The position numbers and the translations under genes are program-made. DNA of 13,707 nucleotides from Thermoprotei archaeon (GTDB lineage: Archaea > Thermoproteota > Nitrososphaeria > Geothermarchaeales > JDFR-13): assembly GCA_015661745.1 (NCBI GenBank), contig DQVL01000119.1, positions 1 through 13,707 on the forward strand, in the 5' to 3' direction. This document shows, piece after piece, positions 1-7,070 of the stretch; the stretch's first letter is position 1, and every line of letters starts with the position of its first letter. The notes below the pieces were generated by a model. It searched no databases and had not been told where the DNA came from. It saw only the letters and a list, made by a program, of their open reading frames with translations.

Positions 1-102
1 AAGGGTAAAAAACTTATCTCAAATATAATCAGTAAGGTTAAACGTTTATATCCAGATGTAGAATACGAATTAATTTTTGATGGTGCGGGGGGTGGGATTT
101 GA
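1..102 (+). CDS. C-terminal end of an unidentified protein, cut by the window edge
   Basis: Frame 1 is open from the window edge for 33 codons and ends with TGA at 100-102. The visible tail includes KRLYPDVEYELIFDGAGGGI. I do not recognise the family. The other two plus-strand frames hit stops within 30 bases, which is mild support because stop codons are frequent in DNA this AT-rich. The last seven codons or so lie antisense to the 3' end of tRNA-Leu, and the stop is the antisense of the tRNA T-loop. It could also be a chance open frame, since too little is visible to decide. Confidence 0.35.
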   Translation, partial: KGKKLISNIISKVKRLYPDVEYELIFDGAGGGI

Positions 103-169
103 ACCCACGAAGGCCTAAGCCAGTGGAGCCTCAGTCCACCCCCGTTGGCCAGGCTAGGGGAACCCCCGC
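81..169 (-). tRNA. tRNA-Leu (anticodon GAG)
   Basis: Read on the minus strand, the acceptor stem GCGGGGG/CCCCCGC is all G:C and the discriminator is A. The anticodon stem is GTGGA/TCCAC around the loop CTGAGGC, which gives anticodon GAG. A long variable arm follows (GGC TTAG GCC type), as expected of a class II tRNA-Leu. The T-arm is GTGGG-TTCAAAT-CCCAC. The 3' CCA is encoded in the DNA (positions 83-81), unlike the two other tRNA genes here. I see no intron. The upstream AT-rich stretch at about 196-220 probably holds the promoter. Confidence 0.95.
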
Positions 170-405
170 AACCTTTTTCTTCATCTCTATATTCAGAATA
201 TTTTATTTTAATACTTTAATGCTTTAATGGCGTAATATATTTAGTCCAAGATATACATATGGAGTTGTAACTAAGTTCATCTAAAACTAAATAATGAACA
301 TATTTATCAAAAAACTTTATTATACACAGCAAATTATACACTTTATCGTATGTATAAAATACTATCATCTTTTAACATCGATTGATATTAAAATATACTT
401 GGATT
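170..405. other. AT-rich spacer between divergent tRNA-Leu and tRNA-Val genes
   Basis: This 236-bp stretch has no convincing reading frame. It must carry the promoters of the two divergent tRNA genes. TATA-like AT tracts lie at about 200-216 for tRNA-Leu, at 369-376 (CTTTTAAC) and at 388-397 for tRNA-Val, but I cannot single out one box. I see no C/D-box or other small-RNA signature. Confidence 0.6.
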
Positions 406-478
<73 letters not shown>

Positions 479-561
479 TATATCTAGATCCTTTATCTAT
501 TGATAATGAAATTAAAATTAATACTTTCTAGGTTTATAAGGATTCATGTTTTAAACTATCT

Positions 562-969
562 CTACTTAATTGGGACATATAGGCTAGATCGTGATGCTCC
601 AAGCCCAGGTTGACCATGTTTAACCGGCTTTATAGTATGTGCGAATTCACCAAGTCTTCTTCCTAGCATCTCGGGTTTGATTTCTACCGGTACAAATTCT
701 TTCCCATTATACACGTGAATGGTAAGCCCAACCATTTTTGGAATGATTACCATCTCTCTAACATGAGTTCTGATAGGCTTATTATATTTTCCCTCTAAAG
801 TCAAATCTATCTTTTTCAGTAGTTTTTTGGTCTCGGGAGTGAATTTAGATCTCAATAAATATCTTCTTGCCTTTGTATCTACCAATTTAGCGAATTCACC
901 AATACTCATTTTTTTTAGTTCTTCTAATGTGTATCCCCTGAACTTAAATTCTCTTCTATATGTATACAT
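562..969 (-). CDS. rps19: 30S ribosomal protein uS19 (archaeal S19p)
   Basis: This is a small-subunit head protein that contacts 16S rRNA and, with S13, lies near the A-site tRNA. The 135-aa length is normal for the archaeal form. The family core is clear: REMVIIPKMVGLTIHVYNG at about 71-89, then EMLGRRLGEFAHT at about 100-112, with the basic tail KHGQPGLGASRSS. The ATG at 967-969 is preceded by GTGAGGT (minus strand, 985-979), a good Shine-Dalgarno site. A TATA box TTATATAA lies at 1006-1013, implying a leader of about a dozen bases. The gene stands alone, whereas uS19 usually sits between rpl2 and rpl22 in the S10-type operon. Confidence 0.96.
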   Translation of the reverse strand: MYTYRREFKFRGYTLEELKKMSIGEFAKLVDTKARRYLLRSKFTPETKKLLKKIDLTLEGKYNKPIRTHVREMVIIPKMVGLTIHVYNGKEFVPVEIKPEMLGRRLGEFAHTIKPVKHGQPGLGASRSSLYVPIK

Positions 970-1005
970 CTCTCTACAACCTCACAATTATTTCATGTAT
1001 CATGA

Positions 1006-1013
1006 TTATATAA
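1006..1013 (-). promoter_or_regulatory. TATA box of the uS19 gene
   Basis: TTATATAA (self-complementary) lies 37-44 nt upstream of the uS19 ATG. With a TATA-to-start distance of about 26 nt, transcription would begin near 982. That leaves a short leader that still contains the GAGGT ribosome binding site at 979-983. Confidence 0.5.
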
Positions 1014-1051
1014 GTGTTGTCGATAAAAAATGGGAGCTATATAATCAAATG

Positions 1052-1060
1052 TTAAAAAAT
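1052..1060 (+). promoter_or_regulatory. TATA box of trxB
   Basis: TTAAAAAAT lies 26-34 nt upstream of the trxB ATG. No Shine-Dalgarno sequence precedes that ATG, so the transcript is probably leaderless or nearly so. Confidence 0.45.
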
Positions 1061-1085
1061 TCTTGCTAGTATATCTTTTCTTGTT

Positions 1086-2075
1086 ATGAATTCAATAATT
1101 GGGCTGTCTCTACAGGTTGACTATAGTAGAAAATTAGGTAATCCAAATAAGATATATGATGTAATTATTGTTGGGTCGGGTCCTGCAGGTTTATCCGCCG
1201 CTATTTACACGATTAGATTTGGGTTGTCAACACTTATAGTTTCAGGTTATAACTGGGGAGGTCAGTTAATGACAACGACTATAGTGGAGAACTACCCTGG
1301 GTTCCCAGAAGGAATAAATGGACCTGATTTAATGAGGAGAATGATGAATCAAGCTGCAAGGTTCGGAGTTGAATTTGTAGATTACGATGCAGATAAGTTG
1401 GTATTAGATGGCAATAGTTTTAAAGTATATGCTGGTGGGTCTTGGTACACCGGATTATCAGTAATTATAGCTACTGGAGCTAGATACAGAGAACTTGGGC
1501 TTGAATCAGAGAAGAGGTTGCTAGGTAGGGGCGTATCCTACTGTGCAGTATGCGATGGATACTTTTTTAAAGATGGTACTGTGGCTATCATTGGTGGTGG
1601 TGATACAGCATTAACAGATGCATTATATTTGTCTGATATAGCTAAAAAGATTTACATCATACATAGGAGAAGAGAGTTCAGAGCTTCTCATAATCTGGTA
1701 ACGGAATTGAATAAAAAGAATAATATTCAGGTATTATGGAATCACATTGTAATTGATATATTAGGTGATAAAAAGGTTGAAGCCATTAAACTTTTAGATA
1801 AAGAAACTAATGATGAAAAAATTCTTGAAGTAGACGGTGTCTTTATAGCTATAGGGCATGTCCCAAATACTGATTTAGTAAAGAATATAGTAGAACTTAC
1901 TCCTAATGGCTATATAAAGACTAGAGAATTTGTTAAAACCAATGTGCCCGGACTATTTGCAGCTGGTGATGTTATGGATCCAAAATATCAGCAAGCGGTT
2001 ACGGCAGCCGGATTCGGCGTCATGGCGGCTATTGAGGCTAAACGCTATCTAGATGGTTTAAGGGAAGGTAAATGA
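1086..2075 (+). CDS. trxB: Thioredoxin reductase (NADPH, FAD flavoprotein)
   Basis: The enzyme reduces thioredoxin or a glutaredoxin-like partner with NADPH through FAD and a redox-active cysteine pair in the cytoplasm. The FAD-binding Rossmann motif GSGPAG is at residues 30-35, the ENYPGFPEG segment at about 69-77, the redox disulfide CAVC at 153-156, and the NADPH-binding GGGDTA at 170-175. HRRREFR at 193-199 has the basic residues that bind the NADPH 2'-phosphate, and the C-terminal FAD motif AAGD is at 292-295. The 329-aa length is normal plus an N-terminal extension of about 20 residues. No other Met lies before the Rossmann fold. The gene converges on the minus-strand winged-helix gene, with one base between the stop codons. 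Confidence 0.95.
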   Translation: MNSIIGLSLQVDYSRKLGNPNKIYDVIIVGSGPAGLSAAIYTIRFGLSTLIVSGYNWGGQLMTTTIVENYPGFPEGINGPDLMRRMMNQAARFGVEFVDYDADKLVLDGNSFKVYAGGSWYTGLSVIIATGARYRELGLESEKRLLGRGVSYCAVCDGYFFKDGTVAIIGGGDTALTDALYLSDIAKKIYIIHRRREFRASHNLVTELNKKNNIQVLWNHIVIDILGDKKVEAIKLLDKETNDEKILEVDGVFIAIGHVPNTDLVKNIVELTPNGYIKTREFVKTNVPGLFAAGDVMDPKYQQAVTAAGFGVMAAIEAKRYLDGLREGK

Positions 2076-2076
2076 A

Positions 2077-2508
2077 TTACCTACTAATTCTTTTCTTTAA
2101 ATAATAGTATGCCACAATCCCGATTATAGTCCAGGAAATCAATCCTATAACTCCTCTTATGGCGTCTCCCAATGCAATGTATTGCCCTAATGTTATTATA
2201 CCAAGTGATATCCCTAATATGGGAATATATTTAAGTAGATCTGCTTTTCTTGTATTCTCATCAATACTAGTATATTCGGTGGATAATCTTGTTACAATAT
2301 CTATACCTAAATCGGTTAGTATATAATAAACTCTTCTATTGTAATGTTTCTCTATATACCCGGCATCAACAAGTTTCTTTAACCTATAGTCAATGGCCTG
2401 TCTTGAAACACCTAATTTTGAAGCTATTTTGTCTGGGTAAGCCTTACCAAGTCGATGAATTATACTTAGAATCAATGTATATGTAGGGTCTTTATCGATG
2501 TCCCTCAT
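2077..2508 (-). CDS. Winged-helix DNA-binding protein with two C-terminal membrane segments
   Basis: Residues 10-70 (from the ATG) form a winged helix: an initial helix, then DKIASKLGVSRQAIDYRLKK as helix-turn-helix, DAGYIEKH, and the wing RRVYYILTDLG. This resembles ArsR/MarR-type regulators. After a polar linker, two hydrophobic stretches at about 93-113 and 117-137 look like membrane helices, followed by a basic tail (KKRISR). The product is therefore probably a membrane-tethered regulator whose ligand and targets are unknown. An in-frame TTG at 2517 would add three residues. I prefer the ATG at 2506-2508 because the TATATA at 2531-2536 then lies about 25 nt upstream. No cysteines are visible, so a redox-sensing role suggested by the trxB neighbour has no support from residues. 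Confidence 0.85.
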   Translation of the reverse strand: MRDIDKDPTYTLILSIIHRLGKAYPDKIASKLGVSRQAIDYRLKKLVDAGYIEKHYNRRVYYILTDLGIDIVTRLSTEYTSIDENTRKADLLKYIPILGISLGIITLGQYIALGDAIRGVIGLISWTIIGIVAYYYLKKRISR

Positions 2509-2529
2509 TTCTGTCAATAATTTCTATTG

Positions 2530-2549
2530 TTATATAGGAATTTTAAAAT
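2530..2549. promoter_or_regulatory. Divergent promoter between winged-helix gene and prs
   Basis: The self-complementary TATATA at 2531-2536 lies about 28 nt upstream of the prs ATG (2562) and about 25 nt upstream of the ATG of the divergent gene (2508). A second palindromic AT box, TTTTAAAA at 2541-2548, would fit the alternative TTG start of the minus-strand gene. Neither start has a clear ribosome binding site, so both transcripts are probably leaderless. Confidence 0.5.
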
Positions 2550-2561
2550 CATTTTTTTGGG

Positions 2562-3461
2562 ATGACTACCATAATTGCGCCATCGAGTAGTGAGGAAAAA
2601 ATTTTAAGGATGGTTAAAGATGAAGATGTAATTTATATTGGTATCGACGTCAAATCATTTCCTAATGGTGAGTTGCTAGCCAGAATTACCGATATAAATA
2701 GGGCTGATGATAAAATCCTTCTTTACTTTCCTCTATTTCCTGATACAAATAATAATTTCGTTTTACTACTACAGATACTAGAGATAATAAGATATTACAA
2801 AGAAAACTCAAGGTTATTGGTAATTATCCCATATTTATCCTATTCTAGACAAGATAGACGTTTCCTCATGGGGGAGGCCTTGTCTCTTAAAGTCATATTA
2901 AATTCTATATCTCAATATAATCCATCATTCCTTATCTTCTATGATGTTCACAATATCAGTTCAGTTATTAAAATGTCAAAGACCCCATTCATACATCTAT
3001 CAGTAATACATGAGGTTTTTAAGAGGGCACTATATAAACTATCAATACAACCTAGTAACATATTGCTTATATCTCCAGATAAAGGAAGAGAATATGTTGT
3101 TAAAAATTTATCTAAAAAATTTGGGTGTACATACGCTATAGTTTCGAAGGTAAGGGATAAAATTTCTGGAGAAGTAACATTTTCCTTTACAGATATTGAT
3201 ATGGATGGCTTTGATGCTGTATTTATAGTAGATGATGAAATATCTACAGGGGGAACAATGGCTGGTGTAGCTAGATATGTTGTCCAGCATGGTAACCACA
3301 ATGTTTATGCTTTGGCTTCACATTTATTACTAGTTAATAATGCAGAGGAACGTCTATTTAAATCAGGGGTGAAGGACATATTTGGGAGTGATACTATCCC
3401 GAGAAAATATTCAATATTCTCAATATTTGAAACGTTCTCTTGGTTGATCAAGTCTTTATAA
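2562..3461 (+). CDS. prs: Ribose-phosphate pyrophosphokinase (PRPP synthetase)
   Basis: The enzyme makes PRPP from ribose 5-phosphate and ATP for nucleotide, histidine and tryptophan synthesis. Family landmarks are in order: FPNGE at 33-37 (usual FPDGE), the ATP-loop YSRQDRRF at 94-101, DVH at 128-130 (metal/ATP His), SPDKG at 171-175, the flexible-loop K196/R198 in SKVRD, and the PRPP-binding loop VDDEISTGGTM at 223-233 (usual VDDxxxTGGT). The 299-aa length is normal for archaeal enzymes. The sequence is somewhat divergent between motifs, but no catalytic residue is missing. It is the first gene of an operon with the tRNA methyltransferase and RNase Z. Its TAA overlaps the next ATG (TAATG). 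Confidence 0.93.
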   Translation: MTTIIAPSSSEEKILRMVKDEDVIYIGIDVKSFPNGELLARITDINRADDKILLYFPLFPDTNNNFVLLLQILEIIRYYKENSRLLVIIPYLSYSRQDRRFLMGEALSLKVILNSISQYNPSFLIFYDVHNISSVIKMSKTPFIHLSVIHEVFKRALYKLSIQPSNILLISPDKGREYVVKNLSKKFGCTYAIVSKVRDKISGEVTFSFTDIDMDGFDAVFIVDDEISTGGTMAGVARYVVQHGNHNVYALASHLLLVNNAEERLFKSGVKDIFGSDTIPRKYSIFSIFETFSWLIKSL

Positions 3462-4489
3462 TGAAGGCAGTTATTTTAACTCATTTGTCTCAGGATTATT
3501 TTCCTATTTATATAGAAGAGTTGAAAACGTTGCTGGAAATATATTTTGGAAGATTTGAGGTAGATGTGATAGGTAAACCGTTGGTTAAATGCTTTATTTA
3601 TCACTCAGATCCTTATCAAATGTATAATATTTTAAAGAGGATGGTATTTAGATCTACATGTATAAAAAGATGCCTAGTTATATTTGATGAAGCCAATATA
3701 GATTTAACTCGATTTTTTGACCCTCCAGATTTTATTTTTAACGGCGAATTTTTAACATTTGCATGTCATATACATGACTATGATGGGGATTTAACTAGAG
3801 AGGAGTCTAAGAATATTATTGATAAGATCTATAATTTAATGGCTTTAAGATATTCTTTCAGACTGAATTTATCTAATCCAGATCTGATTATTGGTGTATA
3901 TAAAAAGGACGGTCATTATTATATTGGTTTAGAAATCCATGATGATAAAAAGGGATTTGAATATAGAAGGCCACATAAAAGACCAATATTTTCTCCATTT
4001 TCATTGGATCCAAAGCTTTCAAGGCTGCTAATTAATTTATCTGGCGTTCCTGATGAAGGCATATTAATAGATCCCTTCTGTGGTGTTGCCGGGATTCCGT
4101 CAGAGGCTGCATATATAGGTATATCATCGTTATGTATAGAGCTTAAATATCGTTGGGCGAAGGGTGCATATACAAATCTAAAATGGTTAAATTCAAGAAA
4201 ATATTGGGATGTTATCTGTGGTAACTCCCTAGATAAATTTATTAAAATATCTGAAAACATCTTTGTAGCTACAGATCCCCCATACGGTAGGATAACATCT
4301 ATATCTTCTGATGTAATGAAAGTATATCATGAGTTTATCGAGAAGTTCGTGACAGAGGCTAAAGGTTCAGCGTTTTTTTCTCCATTCCACCTAGTTGATA
4401 TTTTAAGAACTTATGGTTTATCTATATATAATCTCTTCTCGATCAAGGTCCATAAAAACCTCGTTAGACATCTCTATGTTATAAGGTGA
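3461..4489 (+). CDS. tRNA guanine-N2 methyltransferase, Trm-G10/Trm11 family
   Basis: This is a SAM-dependent methyltransferase that probably modifies the exocyclic N2 of G10 in tRNA. The N-terminal part (about 1-160) fits the position of a THUMP-type RNA-binding domain but is divergent. The catalytic half starts with RRPHKRPIFSP at 169-179, a hallmark of this family. The SAM-binding motif DPFCGVAG is at 204-211 and the N-methyltransferase motif TDPPYG at 271-276. The start is the ATG at 3461, sharing its A with the prs stop; an upstream in-frame TTG at 3440 would add seven residues inside prs. The 342-aa length fits the family. The position of the modified base is inferred from the family. 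Confidence 0.88.
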   Translation: MKAVILTHLSQDYFPIYIEELKTLLEIYFGRFEVDVIGKPLVKCFIYHSDPYQMYNILKRMVFRSTCIKRCLVIFDEANIDLTRFFDPPDFIFNGEFLTFACHIHDYDGDLTREESKNIIDKIYNLMALRYSFRLNLSNPDLIIGVYKKDGHYYIGLEIHDDKKGFEYRRPHKRPIFSPFSLDPKLSRLLINLSGVPDEGILIDPFCGVAGIPSEAAYIGISSLCIELKYRWAKGAYTNLKWLNSRKYWDVICGNSLDKFIKISENIFVATDPPYGRITSISSDVMKVYHEFIEKFVTEAKGSAFFSPFHLVDILRTYGLSIYNLFSIKVHKNLVRHLYVIR

Positions 4490-4490
4490 T
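4483..4490 (+). promoter_or_regulatory. Ribosome binding site of rnz
   Basis: AAGGTGAT matches the archaeal anti-Shine-Dalgarno (CACCTCCT-type) and lies 5 nt before the rnz ATG. It contains the stop codon of the methyltransferase gene, so the two genes are probably translationally coupled. Confidence 0.75.
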
Positions 4491-4495
4491 CTTTC

Positions 4496-5431
4496 ATGGA
4501 TATAGAAGTATATTTCTTAGGTACTTCAGCAGGTGTCCCCACACCTAATAGAAATGTAACAAGTATTGTTGTAAGAAGAAAGGGAGAACTAATATTTTTT
4601 GATATGGGTGAGGGAACGCAGAGACAACTTTTCAAATTAGGTCTTGGTTTTGGGAAAACAATAAAGGTATTTTTTACCCACATACATGGAGATCATATAA
4701 TGGGGTTCTTCCCATTAATTCAGACATTAACCTTATTCAAAAGGACCGAGAAGCTTCTGGTCTTTGGTCCCCCGAAGATGAGGCCTATGATAGAGTATTT
4801 TCTAAGTTTCTTGGAGATAGAGCCTAATTTTGATATGGAATTTATAGAAGTATATGACGGGGCTAAATTCGAATTTAATGAATATTATATTGAGGCTATT
4901 AAAAATTCTCATACTTCCTGGTCGTTTAGTTACCGATTTCAGGAATATGGTAGACCAGGAAAGTTTAACGTTAAAAAGGCGTTGGAGGATGGTATACCTA
5001 AACACTTGTGGAGAGATCTTGCAGATGGCAAAGATGTTTATTTAAATGGCCGTCTTATAAAGTCAGTCGATTATATTATACCTCTAAATATTAAGGGAAG
5101 AAGTATAGTAATATCAGGTGATACCTCTCCCTTTAAGAGAATGATCCTTTTTTCTAGAGATTGTGATGTACTTATTCATGAAGCAACCTTTTTACATGAG
5201 ATGAAGGTCAGAAGCCTTGAGACTCTACATACGACAGCGTTGGAAGCAGCAGAAATAGCTAAGGAAGCTAATGTAAAGATATTGGTTTTGACTCATTTTA
5301 GTGCAAGGTATGAAGATCCAAAACCTCTACTTGAAGAGGCACGTAGAATATTTCCATCTACCTTCCTTGCTGAGGATCTAAATGGTCTAATTATTCCATA
5401 CGTAAAACCTATCTATTATAGTGATCTTTAA
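4496..5431 (+). CDS. rnz: Ribonuclease Z (tRNA 3'-end endonuclease)
   Basis: This zinc-dependent metallo-beta-lactamase-fold nuclease cuts the 3' trailer from tRNA precursors. The metal-binding motif THIHGDH is at 61-67, followed by H139 (NSHTSWS), SGDTSP at 207-212 with Asp209, HEATF at 228-232, the HTT motif at 245-247 and LTHFSARY at 265-272 with H267. The flexible-arm region (RPGKF...GIPKHLW, about 153-172) is present, so this is the tRNase Z branch and not a generic hydrolase. The 311-aa length is normal for the short form. In this window tRNA-Val and tRNA-Pro lack encoded CCA and would be natural substrates. Its TAA overlaps the stop of the convergent gene in a TTAA. Confidence 0.95.
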   Translation: MDIEVYFLGTSAGVPTPNRNVTSIVVRRKGELIFFDMGEGTQRQLFKLGLGFGKTIKVFFTHIHGDHIMGFFPLIQTLTLFKRTEKLLVFGPPKMRPMIEYFLSFLEIEPNFDMEFIEVYDGAKFEFNEYYIEAIKNSHTSWSFSYRFQEYGRPGKFNVKKALEDGIPKHLWRDLADGKDVYLNGRLIKSVDYIIPLNIKGRSIVISGDTSPFKRMILFSRDCDVLIHEATFLHEMKVRSLETLHTTALEAAEIAKEANVKILVLTHFSARYEDPKPLLEEARRIFPSTFLAEDLNGLIIPYVKPIYYSDL

Positions 5432-5883
5432 AACTTTGTTAGCCACATTATAACATCTTTTGCATTATCTACTTTTATTGAAACTATTACCTCGCCACCA
5501 GGTGACTCACCTGGCTCTACAAGGGAGAGCGTTCCTTTAAAGGCTGCCTGCTTGTGTAAGTAGAAAATTATTTCGTTTTCACTTGAATATGTAAATAAAA
5601 ATTTTCTTAATGTGGCTAAAACTCGTCTATTTCTAAATTGTCTGAATATTCTTTCAATCTTTTCTCTTCCTGATGTATATATAACGAGATATTTTTCTTT
5701 GTTATATTCTTCTTGTACTACATCACCTTGAACTACATTTAATAATGTCTGCTTAACCTTTTTTTCATCTTCACATGGAAGCAATATTGTACGGACTGTT
5801 ATCGCAGCTTCATCCATTTTTTTGTCTATTTCACGTTGATATTTTATATTCTCTCTAAGTCTTCTCCTTTTCATAGATCTCAT
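5428..5883 (-). CDS. COG1325 RNA-binding protein (DUF54, proposed exosome-associated)
   Basis: The conserved signature HKQAAFKGTLSLVEPGESPG (residues 110-129) identifies the archaeal COG1325/DUF54 family. That family is predicted to bind RNA and has been suggested, by gene neighbourhood, to work with the exosome. Its biochemical role is not established. The 151 residues begin with a strongly basic stretch of about 23 residues (MKRRRLREN...), which I believe is longer than usual. The start is either ATG 5883 or ATG 5874; both overlap the upstream P-loop gene (29 or 20 nt), showing translational coupling. Pairing with a UPF0200-type gene recurs in archaea as far as I know. Confidence 0.85.
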   Translation of the reverse strand: MRSMKRRRLRENIKYQREIDKKMDEAAITVRTILLPCEDEKKVKQTLLNVVQGDVVQEEYNKEKYLVIYTSGREKIERIFRQFRNRRVLATLRKFLFTYSSENEIIFYLHKQAAFKGTLSLVEPGESPGGEVIVSIKVDNAKDVIMWLTKF

Positions 5884-6448
5884 CCAATAGCTCTTTAAAT
5901 AATTTATGTGAGATATCTATGAATGTGTTTAATGAGATATTTTCATTGAGGATATAGACATCTGAATTTTCAATAACATCTAAGATACCAAAATTATTTT
6001 CTCTAAGCTCCCTTAATACGAAATCCTCGTAGGTCTTTACATCGTCCTCTCTTCTTCTATTTACAAGCCTATGAAATCTAGTGATTTTCTTGGCTAAAAT
6101 GGCTATTATATATACCTTACCTATTTTTGAAAATATTTTAATTTCATCCATACTCCTTATGCCATCAATAATGACTACTTTATCTCTAATTTTACTTATT
6201 TTTCTTGAAAGGATAATAGCGATAGCATCATCTCCATATTCATCTCTTAATTCTCTAGCTACTTTACCTAGGGTAAATTTATCCACTATACCGTATCTCT
6301 GTTTAGCTTCTTCTCTAACTACATCACCCATTGTGAATACTTTTAATCCTAATTTCCTACCGACTGATGAAAAAACGCTTTTACCTGAGCCTGGATGTCC
6401 AGTAACACATATTAAAATTTTTTCTCTTTCCCTCTCTGACATCTTCAT
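5855..6448 (-). CDS. P-loop nucleotide kinase-like protein, UPF0200 / dephospho-CoA kinase-like family
   Basis: The Walker A motif GHPGSGKS is at residues 17-24. A following MGDVVREEA segment at about 40-48 resembles the NMP-binding region of adenylate/dephospho-CoA kinases. VVIIDGIRSMDE at 91-102 is the UPF0200 hallmark, and RRREDD at 131-136 fits a lid-type basic cluster. The 197-aa length is normal for the family. The substrate is not established; a small nucleotide or CoA precursor is possible. The start is ATG 6448, with an alternative ATG at 6442. A TATA box (TATATAAAAT, minus strand 6476-6467) lies about 25 nt upstream, so the message is probably leaderless. It is the first gene of a two-gene operon with the COG1325 protein. 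Confidence 0.87.
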   Translation of the reverse strand: MKMSEREREKILICVTGHPGSGKSVFSSVGRKLGLKVFTMGDVVREEAKQRYGIVDKFTLGKVARELRDEYGDDAIAIILSRKISKIRDKVVIIDGIRSMDEIKIFSKIGKVYIIAILAKKITRFHRLVNRRREDDVKTYEDFVLRELRENNFGILDVIENSDVYILNENISLNTFIDISHKLFKELLDEIYEKEKT

Positions 6449-6466
6449 AACACTTCTTTTTAATCT

Positions 6467-6482
6467 ATTTTATATAGATATA
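6467..6482. promoter_or_regulatory. Divergent promoter between the UPF0200 gene and thpR
   Basis: The self-complementary TATATA at 6471-6476 lies about 25 nt upstream of ATG 6448 (minus) and about 30 nt upstream of ATG 6504 (plus). The minus strand reads TATATAAAAT here, a good TATA box. No ribosome binding site precedes either start. Confidence 0.5.
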
Positions 6483-6503
6483 TTATTTTAATATTGATAA
6501 TTC

Positions 6504-7052
6504 ATGAGATTGTTTGTAGCAGTTGATGTAGAATCAGATGAAATAAAAACAGTTGCTTCTAATATACAGAAATTTATTAGAAACACTGGTGTTAGAGCTA
6601 CATATCCGAAACTTGATGATCTACATATAACCCTGAAATTCCTAGGTGATGTAGATAAAGCTTTTATAAGTGATATTGTTGAAAGGCTCACAAATGAAAA
6701 ATTAGGTGAGATAAAGATAAATATTCGTGACGTAGGAGGCTTTCCTAATTTAAGTAGGCCAAGGGTCATATTTTTGGATGTATACGATGACGATGGGAAA
6801 CTGAAAGTTTTACATGAATTCGTGGAATCTAGGTTGGAAAGCATGTTTCCTAGGGACTCTAGACCATTCAAACCTCATATAACAGTTGCGAGGATTAAAC
6901 AGTTTTATAAACTTGATAAACAAGCTATAAATCTAATCAAGTCGATGGTAGATAATGTATGGGTGGAGATAACATCATTCAAACTCAAAGAAAGTATACT
7001 TACAAATTCAGGACCTATATATAAAGATGTAGCCGTTTTTAATCTTGTATAA
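6504..7052 (+). CDS. thpR: RNA 2',3'-cyclic phosphodiesterase (2'-5' RNA ligase family, ThpR/LigT)
   Basis: This is a 2H-phosphoesterase that opens 2',3'-cyclic phosphates on RNA and, in some homologues, joins tRNA halves by 2'-5' linkage in vitro. Both catalytic tetrapeptides are present: HITL at 41-44 and HITV at 125-128 (in FKPHITVARI). The 182-aa length is typical. The sequence begins MRLFVAVD, as in the family, confirming the start. It leads a plus-strand operon with the CCA-adding enzyme 18 bp downstream, a tRNA-end-processing context. Confidence 0.94.
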   Translation: MRLFVAVDVESDEIKTVASNIQKFIRNTGVRATYPKLDDLHITLKFLGDVDKAFISDIVERLTNEKLGEIKINIRDVGGFPNLSRPRVIFLDVYDDDGKLKVLHEFVESRLESMFPRDSRPFKPHITVARIKQFYKLDKQAINLIKSMVDNVWVEITSFKLKESILTNSGPIYKDVAVFNLV

Positions 7053-7070
7053 AATTATATAAAGATTGAT

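Noticed and set aside
827..1069. 80-codon open frame on the plus strand over the uS19 start
   Set aside because: It is antisense to a certain ribosomal protein gene and has no recognisable domain or start signal.
2948..3301. 117-codon open frame antisense to prs
   Set aside because: The prs frame carries all family motifs; this is a shadow frame.
3919..4260. 113-codon open frame antisense to the methyltransferase
   Set aside because: It shadows a gene with clear SAM and DPPY motifs and has no domain of its own.
6081..6491. 136-codon plus-strand frame, hydrophobic and Ser/Leu rich
   Set aside because: It is antisense to the P-loop gene; the hydrophobic look comes from reading AT-rich coding DNA backwards.
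6488..6871. 127-codon minus-strand frame, Ser-rich
   Set aside because: It is antisense to thpR, whose two HxT motifs make it the real gene.
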